In this document: piece by piece, positions 26,561 through 37,795 of the stretch
Layout: each line of letters starts with the position of its first letter
Position numbering within the stretch: position 1 is the stretch's first letter
Source: Phaeosaccion multiseriatum
Lineage: Eukaryota > Ochrophyta, other classes
Assembly (NCBI GenBank): GCA_965112735.1
Contig: OZ218959.1
Coordinates: 2,728,001-2,792,000, forward strand
Direction of reading: 5' to 3'
Length of the DNA: 64,000 bases
Notes under the pieces: generated by a model
What the model was told of the DNA's origin: nothing
Databases searched by the model: none
What the model saw: only the letters and a program-made list of their open reading frames with translations
Made by a program: the position numbers and the translations under genes

Positions 26561-27025
26561 CCTTACGTATTCGACTACGAAAGCATATATGCAGGGGAAT
26601 ATGGGCCCCATTTTGAACTGCTCTGGCTGGGGACCCGCCTCCTCCCTCAAAGTCATGGGCTACTGATGAAGATGCCCGTTCTCCGTCGCTGGATGTAGAT
26701 GATGCGAAGGAGAGGAAGGCAGATAGAGATAGTGCGTGTATGCGTCAGTCAGCAGCCGTACAAGACTGGCAAGGACTGGGGCAATACGAAGCGGCAGCGG
26801 TCAGTTGACGGCGTGCAGCAATGGGGAGCTTGATGCTCGTGAGACGCTAGTGGCCGTGGCAAACGACAAACAGAGAGCATCCATTTTCGTCATTCTGTCG
26901 GAACCCTGTAGTTCACAGTTGGCTTGGTACTTCCAACAGCTACTGCTGCCACTACAGGGACTGCAGGGCCGCAATGGCCGGAGAAGTTGATCTGCTAGGG
27001 GATGATGCCCTTTCTCGAGGGAGGG
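26561..27025. repeat. Flanking module of duplication, copy B (interrupted)
   Basis: Matches 24565-24757 in two pieces, 26561-26665 and 26939-27025, with extra sequence between them. It also has a CTGG duplication in the CTCTGG(CTGG)GGACCC part relative to copy A. Confidence 0.8.
26666..26938. mobile_element. Candidate 273 bp insertion with 7-bp target duplication
   Basis: GCTACTG occurs at 26659-26665 and again at 26939-26945, flanking 273 bp. Copy A has a single GCTACTG at 24659-24665 with contiguous flanks, like an empty site. There are no obvious terminal inverted repeats and no long frame. Insertion is inferred; deletion in copy A between direct repeats is the alternative. Confidence 0.55.
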
Positions 27026-27440
27026 AGGGAGGTGGAGGGAGGGAGGGAGGTGGAGGGAGGGAGAGAGGGAGAGAGGGAGGGAGGGAGGGAGGGAGGTGGA
27101 GGGAGGGAGAGGGAGGGAGAGGGAGGGAGGGAGGGAGGGAGGGAGGGAGGGAGAGGGAGGGAGGGAGGGAGGGAGGGAGGGAGGGAGGGAGGGAGGGAGG
27201 GAGGGAGGGAGGGAGGGAGGGAGGGAGGGAGGGAGGGAGGGAGGGAGGGAGGGAGGGAGGGAGGGAGGGAGGGAGGGAGGGAGGGGAGGGAGGGAGGGAG
27301 GGAGGGAGGGAGGGAGGGAGGGAGGGAGGGAGGGAGGGAGGGAGGGAGGGAGGGAGGGAGGGAGGGAGGGAGGGAGGGAGGGAGGGAGGGAGGGAGGGAG
27401 GGAGGGAGGGAGGGAGGGAGGGAGGGAGGGAGGGAGGGAG
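27006..27440. repeat. GGGA tetranucleotide array, about 430 bp
   Basis: Nearly pure GAGGGAGGGAGG array with a few GGTGGAGG interruptions at its left end. All long frames here (REGG/LPPS) are artefacts. Confidence 0.95.
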
Positions 27441-28152
27441 CCTTCGACGAGGGACACTAAGTTAGCAGGCAAGGAGAGTACAATAGAGGGAGCCTCCGAG
27501 ACAAATAAAGGTGATCCAGCCAGTTTCAGTTCAATTACTTTGAAGGGAAGGAGCGTTCTCACTGTCATTGTGCTCCTTCACTCAGGGCTATCTTGCAAGG
27601 GGTGTTCGCAGGCATTCAACGTACTCGATTGGGAAATCTGGGAAGGGGGGGGGGATCAGGAGCAATGTCTCTAAAGTGAGCGTGTCTTCACACCCCGAGA
27701 TCTTCCCTTAAAAGAATACAAGCGTTTTTGGCATCACACACACACCTCCCACCAGGCAGGGCTTGAATAAATGTTGGGATATTGGGCCTTTGCTGTGGCC
27801 CACGCTACGCTACCATTGGCACCCCAGACCGGCCTACTGGAGTCCGCCGCTTGGTTGGCTCCTTGCTCAGTAAGTGAGTGAGTGAGTGAGTGAGTGAGTA
27901 AGTGCGTGAGTGCGTGAGTAAGTGCGTGTGTCACTGACGGGGCAACGTATACGAGGTGTGCAGCATGCGCTGAAGTGTGTTGGTGATTATCTATTGAAAT
28001 AAATAAAATCTGCTTCGAAGTGGCAGGAGTTGCTATCAATAGGCAGGGCCGCGTGTACTGTGGGAAGAATATAAATATCCCTGAAGAATACGACGAAACA
28101 CTAGGACTACTTACATCCACCATGCCCCCTCCATGTGGACTCTACTCCATGA
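27441..28152. other. Intergenic region downstream of the flavodoxin gene
   Basis: The left part is the tail of the duplication (ACACTAAGTTAGCAG, also at 24837). TGTCTTCACACCCCGAGATCT at 27687-27707 is an inverted near-match of 24361-24381. A GTGA array lies at about 27872-27905. No gene seen. Confidence 0.6.
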
Positions 28153-29188
28153 TCAGAAAGGCATTCCCTCCGCCTTCAGCTGCTCCACCCACTTGGCGCA
28201 TCTCTCCTCCGAAAGCTCCGGCTGATTGTCTTCGTCCAGCGTAAGGCCCAAAAACTTGCCGTCTACCTCAGCCTTACTGTCCTCATGGTTGTAACCGTCA
28301 GTTGGCCACGTACCAATCATCTTGGCACCGCCCTTGCTCAAAGCAGTCCAGATCTCCTCGACGGCATCACAGTAGAAGTCACCGTACGTCTCTTGATCGC
28401 CAAGACCAAAGACTGCAGCAACCTTGCCGTCCAACTTAATGTCGTCAAGTCTGTCATACAGGAACTCATCCACAGCGGTGCCAGACCTATTGTTGTCAAG
28501 TCAAGCATCGAGATATAAGTTAGCACTTCAGCACTGACGTACAGTCTGTGACTTGCGTACATGACTACACCACTCACTCATCCACTCCCTGACTCATCCG
28601 CTCACCCAGTCACTAACCTATAGTCCTCGCAATCTGTGTTCCATGTTGGCGCCCCGATGATGACGCCGTCGAGGGCTTGGATCTCGTCATTTGTCTTGTC
28701 TTCGATATCGAAAGCTTCCAGCCCGCAAAGCTTGGCAATCTGGTCTGCACAGGAGGCAGTGTTGCCACCCTGCGAGTCATTGAGCGAATGGAAGAGTGTG
28801 CGAATGAATGTGAGCTTTGGGAGAAGCAGTGAACTCCTAGATACGAAAGGGGCGCGTTTCAATCCACAACTGCTCGCGCCTCTTGGCTGTGTCCGACTGG
28901 CAATGATGACAGACCAACAGTCGATGCATGTTAAGGACAGCTCACTGATACAAGAAGGGGGGGGGTATTAGTTCTATCTTCTCTGGAGAAGTTTGCTCTC
29001 CTTATCACCTGCGTTGAGTACAGAACGGCTGTCTTCATGCACAGTGCCGTTCTCGCGTGGTGTCGAGATGCCGGTCTTGCGGGTGTTGCGTGCTGTAGTT
29101 TGCCAAGGCCTCGCGGCGATGTAACGAAGGCGCTGCCAAGCCCAAACCAGAGGGGCAACAGCAAAACGTTCTTCATGGCAGCAACCAT
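28153..29188 (-). CDS. Plastid-targeted flavodoxin, 3 exons
   Basis: FMN electron carrier that replaces ferredoxin in photosynthetic electron transfer when iron is scarce (known for the family). Exons: 29188-29009, 28769-28618 and 28486-28153. All are GT-AG and in phase, 221 aa. Residues 1-21 are a signal peptide ending GSAFVTSP, with Phe right after the predicted cleavage site, and a basic transit-like region continues to about 50. The mature protein starts near MKTAVLYSTQ. The phosphate-binding loop STQGGNTASCAD is split by intron 1. GAPTWNTD, the usual FMN-flanking loop, is at about 100. FGLGDQETYGDFYCDAV is at about 135, and a C-terminal helix has WVEQLKAEGMPF. Met at 29176 is an alternative start. 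Plastid location is inferred from the presequence. Confidence 0.93.
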
Positions 29189-30073
29189 TATCAGTTGAGT
29201 GACTGTGCGAGGAATGGAGTTGAGAAGAACGCTGCAGCTACTGTGGCCTTGATGCGTCGACGATATAATGATACAGGTGGTTGTGAGCGTTGAGTAGTGG
29301 TGGTGTGACATATACTGGCATGTGGCACCTTTTGAGGGCGCACGTGCAAGCGCGCCGCAATCGAATGAAGATATTCTGGGGATACGATTAGGCACGCGTG
29401 CGGCTTGCCGTTACAGTTTCAGTTTGCGCTTTAAAGGGCCCCCTACACACTTCACTTCCAGTTTCAGGTTTTGAAGCCACACACGATCCACGCGCACACC
29501 CACACACCCACAACACCCACACATACACACGCTACTTTCCCTTTAAAATGGAGCCCTTGCCTTGCGTCGAGACAAGACGTGTGCATAGCTCCCTACCCAG
29601 GAATTGAGTGTTTTCATAAGCAAGTGACCACGTGAGCTGAGGGTCCCGCTACATGCGTTCTGGCTCCCCATGGTATACATACATGTACATAGTGACCCTC
29701 TAATTCCTTGGGGGAAAAAGATATCCTCTACTTCTCTCCTCGCCAGCCCCAAGGTCCTCGACATGGAGCCTCCACAAGACTCGTAAGAGGACCCGTACAA
29801 TCATTTTTTTTTAAGGTTGGCAGTACTTCTCTCTCTCTCTCTGTCTCTGTTGATCAACACTCTCATCCCACTCAGCTCTCTCTCTCGATGTCGATCAAAA
29901 CCCCAAACCCGTATCCGACCACTTTCCCTCCACACAAGACCAGCAGAGCGCGACCTCACTTCAGATCCATGCATTCACGCTCACTGTGCATTGCGGTCCC
30001 AAACAAGCTGTGCGGCCTCCTAAATTCAACAAACCTTCATCGAAGTGCTGGCATCCACGGAAGGGCCCCCTGG
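29189..30073. other. Intergenic region upstream of flavodoxin
   Basis: The flavodoxin promoter must lie at its left end. CA-rich sequence lies at 29495-29530 and a CT tract at about 29828-29845. No gene or recognised iron-responsive motif is seen. Confidence 0.5.
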
Positions 30074-31027
30074 CTAGGGGCAGTTGCAGGGGTGCCCATT
30101 GGCATGCACCCACTGCTTCATCTCCTCTACAGCAGCGGGATCCATTTGCCAGTGATCCCCGTAGAAGGTCTTGACGTACTGCGGGCACGCCAAACTGTTC
30201 CAGGGACACATGACCTCCTCCGATCGAAGCCACTTCAGCACAAAGAGGCTCTTGCCGTGCTTCACCGCGCAGGAGCAGACTCTCTTGTTCCAGCTGCACA
30301 ACCCTACGGCGCTCGTGCGCAGCCATTGCAGTACTTCGAGGTTGCCTTCCTGGGCCGCACACTCAGGCCCTGCCCTCCATTGGCTGCCTTCCGGTGCCGC
30401 CTCCATTTCTGCTTTGACCCGGGGATGCTGCGCAAGCATCTCGAGTACATGAATGCGCCCGGCCCGCACAGCTTGTAGCCACAGGCTTCCGTCTAGAGGG
30501 TAGCCCTGCGCATCAGAGAGCAGCCACTCCAAAATCTCTTTATGCCCGTAGCGAACAGCTTCAATTCCCATCCCATACTTAGACCACGGGGACATGCCGA
30601 ACTTGGACCACGGGCACTTCTTCTTGTCCGGGAGGTCCTCGGACCGCAGCCACTTGAGAATGCGCAGCCCATGCCTGGTATTCCTTGCAGCGGCCGCACA
30701 CACCGTTCTGGCCCAAGGGCAGTCCAGGCGGTGAAGCTCCTCAACGACGCTCAATTCTTCTCCGGACTCTGCTGCTGCCTCAAACGTCTCAACACTCGGC
30801 TCATACCCACACTCCTTCGCCCAACGCAAGCGCTCAACAGACTCCACTACGCTCGAGTGCGTAGTGCCGTTTGAACGGTTGGTCTGGTAGTGGTCCTTCC
30901 ACTCGGTGCAGACGCCGGCGAGAAAGACATAATGGCCTTCCCCCACAAAAAATAGGATCCTTCGGATGACGTCCACAGACAAGGCCTTGGCACATGCCAC
31001 GTAGCCCTCGGCCGGTATGGAGCCCAT
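30074..31027 (-). CDS. F-box-like/ankyrin-type repeat protein, single exon
   Basis: About 317 aa from the Met at 31027 (MGSIPAEGYV). An upstream in-frame start exists at 31123, but it overlaps the region shared with the divergent gene. The N-terminus (RRILFFVGEGHYVFLAGVCT, then EWKDHY) resembles the short F-box-like module common at the start of algal and stramenopile ankyrin proteins. It is followed by degenerate ankyrin-type units with recurring LRWAKECGYE, ILKWLRSEDLP, CPWSK and LEVLQWLRTS motifs. These units occur in large, fast-evolving families, and no partner can be named. A small internal duplication (CPWSKFGMSPWSKYGM) is visible. The start is only 182 bp from that of the TPR gene on the other strand. 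Confidence 0.8.
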   Translation of the reverse strand: MGSIPAEGYVACAKALSVDVIRRILFFVGEGHYVFLAGVCTEWKDHYQTNRSNGTTHSSVVESVERLRWAKECGYEPSVETFEAAAESGEELSVVEELHRLDCPWARTVCAAAARNTRHGLRILKWLRSEDLPDKKKCPWSKFGMSPWSKYGMGIEAVRYGHKEILEWLLSDAQGYPLDGSLWLQAVRAGRIHVLEMLAQHPRVKAEMEAAPEGSQWRAGPECAAQEGNLEVLQWLRTSAVGLCSWNKRVCSCAVKHGKSLFVLKWLRSEEVMCPWNSLACPQYVKTFYGDHWQMDPAAVEEMKQWVHANGHPCNCP

Positions 31028-31209
31028 AGCAGAGTAGGGCAGAGAGAGCAGCGCAGAGGGGATTATGTAGCGCAGAGGTGGGGGCCGAGCGAGCGAGAGT
31101 GTCTGGGCGCGACAGTGGGTCACAGGTGGCAGGCACGATAACCACCAACAGGCCGTTCACTTCTGTTGGTAAAGACGCAAGTACAAGAGTGAAGCAGCAG
31201 CCATCGCCC

Positions 31210-33036
31210 ATGAGTCTTGGGGATATTATTGAGGTTGGACTGCCGGGCACAGATGTCGAGATCCACAGCAGTGCCGGGCAGGAGGGGAGGGGAATATATC
31301 AAAGGCAGGTGGACAGGAGAGCGAAGGGAGATGCCGCTGCAGCAGTAATGGCGGCAGCAGCAGCAGGAGGAGGAGCCGGAAGGGCAAAGGGGTTAGAAGG
31401 AGAGACAGCACCCGCTGCGGAACCCCAAACGGTGCTGCCAGAGGGCAGTGAAGAAGCTTCCGCAGCAGCTGCAGAGGCAGTGAGGCTGAAGGAAAAGGGC
31501 AACAGCTTGTTCAAGGCAGCAGACTACGTTGGAGCTCATGCGCACTACTCCGAGGCTATCCGACTCGACCCAAGCAACTTCGCCCTCTTTGGGAACAGGG
31601 CTATGTGCTCGTCTAGGTTAGTAAACGGTACCGACAGATGGAGGGGTCTTTCTATCAACCATCGTGTAACTATAGCATAGAGACAAGTTGGTGGATCCCC
31701 CGACGTTCTCATGCTACCCCTGACTGTGTGCAGTAAATTCCACACCTATCGTCATTGCGGAGAGTCTCCCTAATTCTCTCCACCTCACTCACTCACTTCC
31801 CCACCCACCCACGCTCTCATCAGGCTGGAACAGTGGGACGAAGCGGAGAAAGATGCTCGCCGAGCCATCAGCCTCAATGCCTCCTACCTCAAGGGATATC
31901 ACAGGTAGGGCCGGCTACACCCCCCGCGGACGAGCATGCATCTATATCTACCATGTCAAGCGTAGTGACTCATGTCACCGTCCATTATTGCTCCCTTGAC
32001 GGGGGGGGGGGGAGAGCCTGGGAGGTGGGCAGGAGGAGAGGCGCCTTGCAGTACAGGAGGCCGATTTTACCCCCTCCATCCCTATTCACGCACGCACGCA
32101 CGCACACACACACACACACACACAGGCTTGCTCAGGCTCTGATCGAGCAGCCCGGGCGGGGCAAAGCGGAGGAGGCGCGGGCAGTGGCACAAGAGGGCCT
32201 GCAGCAATGCTTAACAGATAGAGGGGGGGGGAGGGAGGGGTCGCAAGAGCCGGTGGTAGCGCGTCAGGAGCTTACAGGCGGGCGCAGTAGCGGCAGTAGC
32301 TGCAGTAGTAGTAGTAGTGGTGGTAGTGGCAGCGGTAGTACTAGTAGTAGTGGAAGTGGTGGTATGACATGCACTGGTGCTGGCGCCGTCGCGGCCGAGA
32401 AAGAGCTTCGGGAGCTGCTGCATAGGGCCGAGAGAAAGCTCTCTGGGAAGGAGGAGGGAGGGGGAGGAGCAGGAGTAGAGACAGCAGCAGCAGTCGAACG
32501 GCACGCCAAGAGAAGGCCCAAGACAGTCACCTCTGGGGCTCTACAAGGGCTCTACGACGACAAGCCGGAAACCATTGGAACTGCAGGTGCCGGCGAGGGT
32601 CTGCGGAGAGAGGCGCAGGTCAGCATCAGCATCAAAGAGGCTTATCGACATGAAGCGCGCCACCTGTTGAGCTTTGTCTATCTTGTCTCAGCCTTTCCGC
32701 GCCATGTACCACCACCACTGCCGCAGCCCTCCCCACCCATCTCTTCTCGGCTGTACCCACCAGAGCTTCTCCTCTCCACCTACCCGCTCACTCACCCACC
32801 TACCTACCCATCCCCACATCCACCCCCCCTCACGCTCTCTCCGCTGTATGCATGCCCTCTCCCCACCCCCCCCCCTCCTCCTCCTCCTCCCCGTACTCGT
32901 GCTCGCATGCCATGTTGTGGTGTGGGAAGGCTCTGCTGCGAAAGCTCAAAGAGAGCGCCACTGGAGGAGGGGCCTTTGGTGCGAGCAGCCAACATGTCCT
33001 CGATGGGGTCTTCTCCAAAATGCTCAACAGGTGTGT

Positions 33037-33133
<97 letters not shown>

Positions 33134-35595
33134 TGTGTGTGTATTTGTGTGTGTGTGTGTGTATGTATGTGTGTGTGTGTGTGTGTGTATTTGTGTGTGT
33201 TTGTGTGTGTGTGGCCTCTGTTTGAGGTCCATGTCTTGCCTTCGAGCGACAGCGCGGCACGGCACGCTCAGCGCGGCTGTGCTTCCTTTTGCTTTCCCGC
33301 ATGTCACGCCCCGGTCCGCCCTTCACCTTGCTGACAGTAACCCCACGGCCTTCCATCGCATCTTGTTGCCTCCCTCCCCTCCCCTCTCTTTTCTCCTTCT
33401 TTCCTCTGTCTCCCTCTCCGTATCTCCTTCTCCCTCTGTGTGTTTGCGCGCCTCACCTCGCAGGGAGTACTTTCGGAAGACGATCTTCCCCGGTCTGTCC
33501 AGCGAACATCTTCAGGGGGCTCCACAGAGCTTCCAGGTGTGAGGCAGGGAAGGAGGGAGGGGGAGGGGGAGGGAGGGAGAAGGAAATGGGAGTGAGGGAA
33601 GTATGAGTTTTTTTTGTTCTTACTTCTGTCTCCCTCTCCCTCCGCCTCTCTTTTCTCCCTCTCCTCTCTCTTTCCTCTTTCTCTCCTCTCCTCTCCTCTC
33701 CTCTCCTCTCCTCTCCTCCCCCCCCCCTTCCCCCCTTCCCTCTCTCCTCTCTCCTCTCTCTCTCTCTCTCAGGCCCTCTTGCAGGACCCCATGTACTGTG
33801 GCGATCTGAGCGCTACGGTGGACAAGGCTCTGGCCAAGGCTGACAGCGTACTATCCAGCGTTAAAGCGAAGGGCGCTGCTGTGTGAGTGAGGAGAGAGAA
33901 AGGAGGATACACAAGAGAGTGAGAGGCCTTTTCTTGGTTCGCTCCTTACTGCTTGATGCCGGTCCCATCTCCCCAAAGGTCCAAATGTCTCATCTCTCTG
34001 TCTGTACGTACTTGCCTGCTCTGTGCTGTAACTCTTACGTACGTACCCTCACCTTATCCTCCTCCTCCTCCTCCTCCTCCTCCTCCTCCTCCTCCTCCTC
34101 CTCCTCCTCCTCCCCTCGCCCCAGGGGGGACATCATGGATGCCCAGACCGAGGAGACGCTCAAGCCCCAAGTGTTGCAGGAGGCATTTGCCCGAGAGGTG
34201 GTGGCAATGGTCCGTGCCATCCACGCACGCTCACGAGCCCTCGCGGCCCTTGAGCAAGGTAGACTCGCGGACCCTCAAGCGGAGGAGGCCACCTGGGAGC
34301 AGCTGGACGAGGTGGTGCTCCATCAATTGCAGCTGCCATCAGCGCATTGCACTGGTCAAGAGAAGCAGCAGCAGCAGCAGCAGCAGCAGGAGGAGGAGGA
34401 AGAAGAGAAGAAGGGCTACGCAATTCAAGATGGCTTCTTGGGTGCGGAGTGGCTGCCCCTGCTGCTGGAGAACTGCGAGCGTATGAGCAGGGACGGAGTG
34501 ATGCAGGCGGTGCCGGAGCGGGGAGGGGACGGGCTGGATGGCAGGATGGGCGAGATGGCGTGGTTGGAGAAGGTGAGAGAGAGAGATAAGAGAAAGAGAG
34601 AGAGAGAGAGAGCTCTGTCTACTGGGACAGAAACATGAGAGGATATGGAGGGCATGGTGTGTGTGTGGATATATATATATATGTGTGTGTGTGTATGTGT
34701 GTGTATGTGTGTATGTGTGTGTATGTTCTGCTGCTTACACACTCGTGCTTCTGTTCCCTATCCAACCCCCCCCCCCCTCCTTCTCCTGCCCCTCCCCATC
34801 TACTGCCATCCTCCCCCTCCCCCCGGCCTGCTGATGGACAGGAGGCCGCTAGCGAGGCCTACCCGGCTTTGACGGAGCTGCTCACCAATCTCCACGCCCT
34901 TCCACACGAGCTCAACGCGGAGCTGCGCCCCTCCCTGGGCCTGTGTGTGCCGCTACAAGGCTCTTGCATGCTGCACAAGCTTCGCAAGGGAGACGCGCTG
35001 CCACCGAGGCTAGACAGGTGGGTGGCCTGTTATTGACTTACTTACAGGAATAATCCTAAGAAATACGTATGTGTGTGGGCTAGACAGGTGGGTAGGCTGG
35101 AAGAGAAGATAAGAGCAAATGATCGCGCTTCCTCTCCTTCATTTCGCCTGACCGTCGTTTTCACCCCCCTTGTGCCACCTGCCACCTCCGTTCCTTCCTT
35201 TCCCTTGACCTCCCTTCCCTTGCCTCCCTACACCCCTCCTTTTCGTCCTATGTGATGCGCCTGTGCTGCCATCGGCTGCCATCGTCATCGTTCGTTGTCT
35301 TTTCCTGGGTGTGGTATATACACAGCCAAGTCGGCGAGCAGGCGACGGGTTACCGAATCACCGCAGTGTACTTCATTGGGGGAGAGGACGGGGAGGGATG
35401 GGGAGAGGAGGCGGGGGGGGAAATCAGGCTCACACCCCTTTCTTCACTCTCCACTAGTGCTTCGACTGCTGCTGGTGATGGAGGCGGGGGTGGGGGAAGT
35501 GGTGATGGTAAAGCATCGGCTAGCGCTAAGGTATTGCCCGACGAATCGGTAGGGGGTACGAAGGAGGGAGAGGCAGAGAGAGCAGCAACAGCGGT

Positions 35596-35630
<35 letters not shown>

Positions 35631-35953
35631 CAACAGCAACAACAGCAAGAGGAGGAGGAGGAGCAGCAGGAACAGCAGGAGATGGTGAAGCTGGAGAGGG
35701 GGTAGTCGATTCAGATACCGCAGCAGTAGAGTCGCCTCAAGCAAAGACCCCGACACCTCTGACCGAGGAGAGGACCAGCAAGGCCGTCCTGAAACCTCTG
35801 AGCAAGGCCCAGGCCACCCCTGTGCTGGTGGACCCCATCCCCGACCGCTTGCTCCTCTTCCAGAGCGCAGCCCTGCTCAACGAGAGGCTCGCACTCACAG
35901 GCCCTGTCAGTCAGTGGGCGCTCGTGTTTTGGATGCATGGGCAGTCGCTGTAG
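31210..35953 (+). CDS. TPR protein with degenerate prolyl-hydroxylase (2OG-Fe(II)) C-terminal domain, 9 exons
   Basis: 838 aa. Exons: 31210-31616, 31824-31904, 32126-32618, 32930-33030, 33464-33536, 33773-33882, 34125-34572, 34842-35017 and 35326-35953. All are GT-AG and the phases close. TPRs lie at about 91-190 (KGNSLFKAADYVGAHAHYSE and onward). A Gly/Ser-rich linker and a helical middle follow. The C-terminus reads like a P4H/PHD double-stranded beta-helix: CMLHKLRKGDALPPRLD, YRITAVYFIGGE, GGEIRL, PDRLLLFQS and WALVFW. At the expected HxD motif the first His is Arg627 (D629 is kept). The distal His position is Glu816, and the 2OG-binding Arg position is Gln826 or Ser825. It is therefore probably catalytically inactive. 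A poly-Ala/Thr insertion lies between GGEIRL and PDRLLLF. A start at 31078 is possible. Confidence 0.82.
33031..33210. repeat. GT dinucleotide array beginning at exon 4 donor
   Basis: GT repeat, pure for about 85 bp and then interrupted by ATGT/TTGT, starting at the donor GT of TPR-gene exon 4. Confidence 0.95.
34058..34113. repeat. CTC array before TPR-gene exon 7
   Basis: CTC triplets ending 9 nt before the acceptor AG at 34123-34124. Confidence 0.9.
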
Positions 35954-37009
35954 CTTAATAGAGAGCATTCACTTAACAAGCGGTGGACAGACGTGAGGCG
36001 CAAGACTGTCTGTTACTTGGCACACGGCAAGGCAAGGCAAGGCAAGGCAAAGGGCAAGGGAAGGGAAGGGAGGGGCCGAGACGACCGGCCACTGATAGTT
36101 TCGCCAGGCCCTTCCATTGTTTGTTTTTCTCTTTGTGTGTTGGTGGATTCGATTACGTAATAAACATGTGATTAAAATGTGTTCTCGCCTTCCCTGCTGC
36201 GTATCGTAGATGCGATTTTGCTGCTACCTCACTCTCAGCGCGTATCTCCACACCTCTTCCTTCCTTCCTTCGTTCCTTCGTCCCTGCCAACCCAACACCC
36301 CCAAAAATTAAAACAAAAGCAAGCAAGCGAGCAAGCAAGCAAGCCAATGTTCCTCAATCTTACCCATATACCCTCTCCTGCCCCACCCCATCACTCCCCT
36401 CCCGGGCAGTCATGGCCAGTCAGTCAGCCCCACAATGTGAGGTAAGAGAATCGAGAAGCAACACAAGGCACACACACACACGCACACATACACGAACATT
36501 ATACAACGCTCGCTGCCTCGCTCACACCAGAGGAAAAGGGGAAAAATGAAACGCCCCTTTCCCAGCCAGCCGTAGGGCGAGAGACGAACTCCACAACGCC
36601 TCGCTCCCCTCCCTCCCCGCCCACTGTTTCGCTTGGCTTCCGCCGCGTACCTTCACCGCACAGGCCGAGGCAGAGCCTTCAATCGGCCATACACACGGCC
36701 CATCTCATCCTTCTGGTCGTCGCCAATTCTCCCACCAGCATTTCCTCACTTAACCCTCCCATGTGCCCCCCCCCCTACTCCCCCACTGACATTAAAGCAA
36801 AATGGGTCTATACTGGCATTTTCTCCCCCAGCGATGGGGCAAATCGCCCACCCCCCGCCCACCCCCCTTCCTTCCTCCCTCCCTCCCTCCCTCCATGTAC
36901 CACTTGATTGATTATTGCTCTCCATGCCCTCCGCCATGCAGTCCCTTCCCCGCTTCTCCAGGCCCTTGGTCTCTTCTCTTGAACGATTCTCTTCTCACTC
37001 CTCCTTCTG

Positions 37010-37042
<33 letters not shown>

Positions 37043-37795
37043 TGCTGCGGCGGCAGCGGTTGGAGCTTCTTGACAGAAGATCGATCCCGATCTCTTCCCC
37101 TCCCTCTCTTCTACCACCCCCCCCCCCCCCTCCTTTCTCTCTGTCCCCCAGTATGCTCCCTGTCGCCCGCCATCGATGGCCCAACCTCTACCTGCTAACA
37201 GGGCCACGAGGGATGGCAGCAAATGCAAAGAGGCAGCAAGCACGGCAGTAGTGCAGAGTGAGTGCCAGCGAGAAGAAAGGAGAGGCGCGAGGGATGGGTG
37301 TCGGTTAGGGCATCAGATAATGAAATTGAAAATGAAGCAAAGCAGCGGAGGGCCGAGGGGAGGGGGAAACCGCGGCGCATCACCAACATTCGTGGCACCG
37401 AATACAAACAAAAAAAAGCCCCATCCCACCCTTTACATTGACACACACACATATAAGCCCCATCCCACCCTTTACATTGACACACACACATATATATATA
37501 ATATATACAAAGTACGTAGATTCCAAGTGGAAGGAAGGAGGAGACAGAGATGGCACTCTACGGAAAAGAGAGAGAGAGGTGATACGAATGTACCTACCTT
37601 TCGTCAGTCGCACACGCACCCGCACCACCCCTCTGGTGGTAGCAGAGGGGGCGAAGAAGGGGGGGGGAGGCCGAGCGGCGGGCCCGACAACGCGCTGCGG
37701 GCAAAAGTATGCACACCCGCCCGCACACCTACCACCTCCGCCTAGCAACACACACCTACCACCTCCGCCTAGCAACACACCTCTACCACCTCAGC
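35954..37795. other. 1.84 kb intergenic region between convergent genes
   Basis: No gene supported. GGCAA pentamers lie at 36026-36055. AATAAA at 36159-36164 is a possible poly(A) signal for the TPR gene. A CTG array lies at about 37010-37045. Two direct repeats are visible: CCCATCCCACCCTTTACATT with its CACACA tail (about 37420 and 37459), and ACCTACCACCTCCGCCTAGC (about 37727 and 37755). Confidence 0.6.

Noticed and set aside
27002-27465. Gly/Arg/Glu repeat frames in the GGGA array
   Set aside because: Pure repeat translation with no start context or homology.
29708-30478. 256-residue plus-strand frame
   Set aside because: Mostly antisense to the ankyrin-like gene, whose repeats are clearly coded on the minus strand.
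36633-37251. Possible small genes between the TPR and Rab genes
   Set aside because: Frames are short, biased in composition and lack motifs or splice partners with homology.
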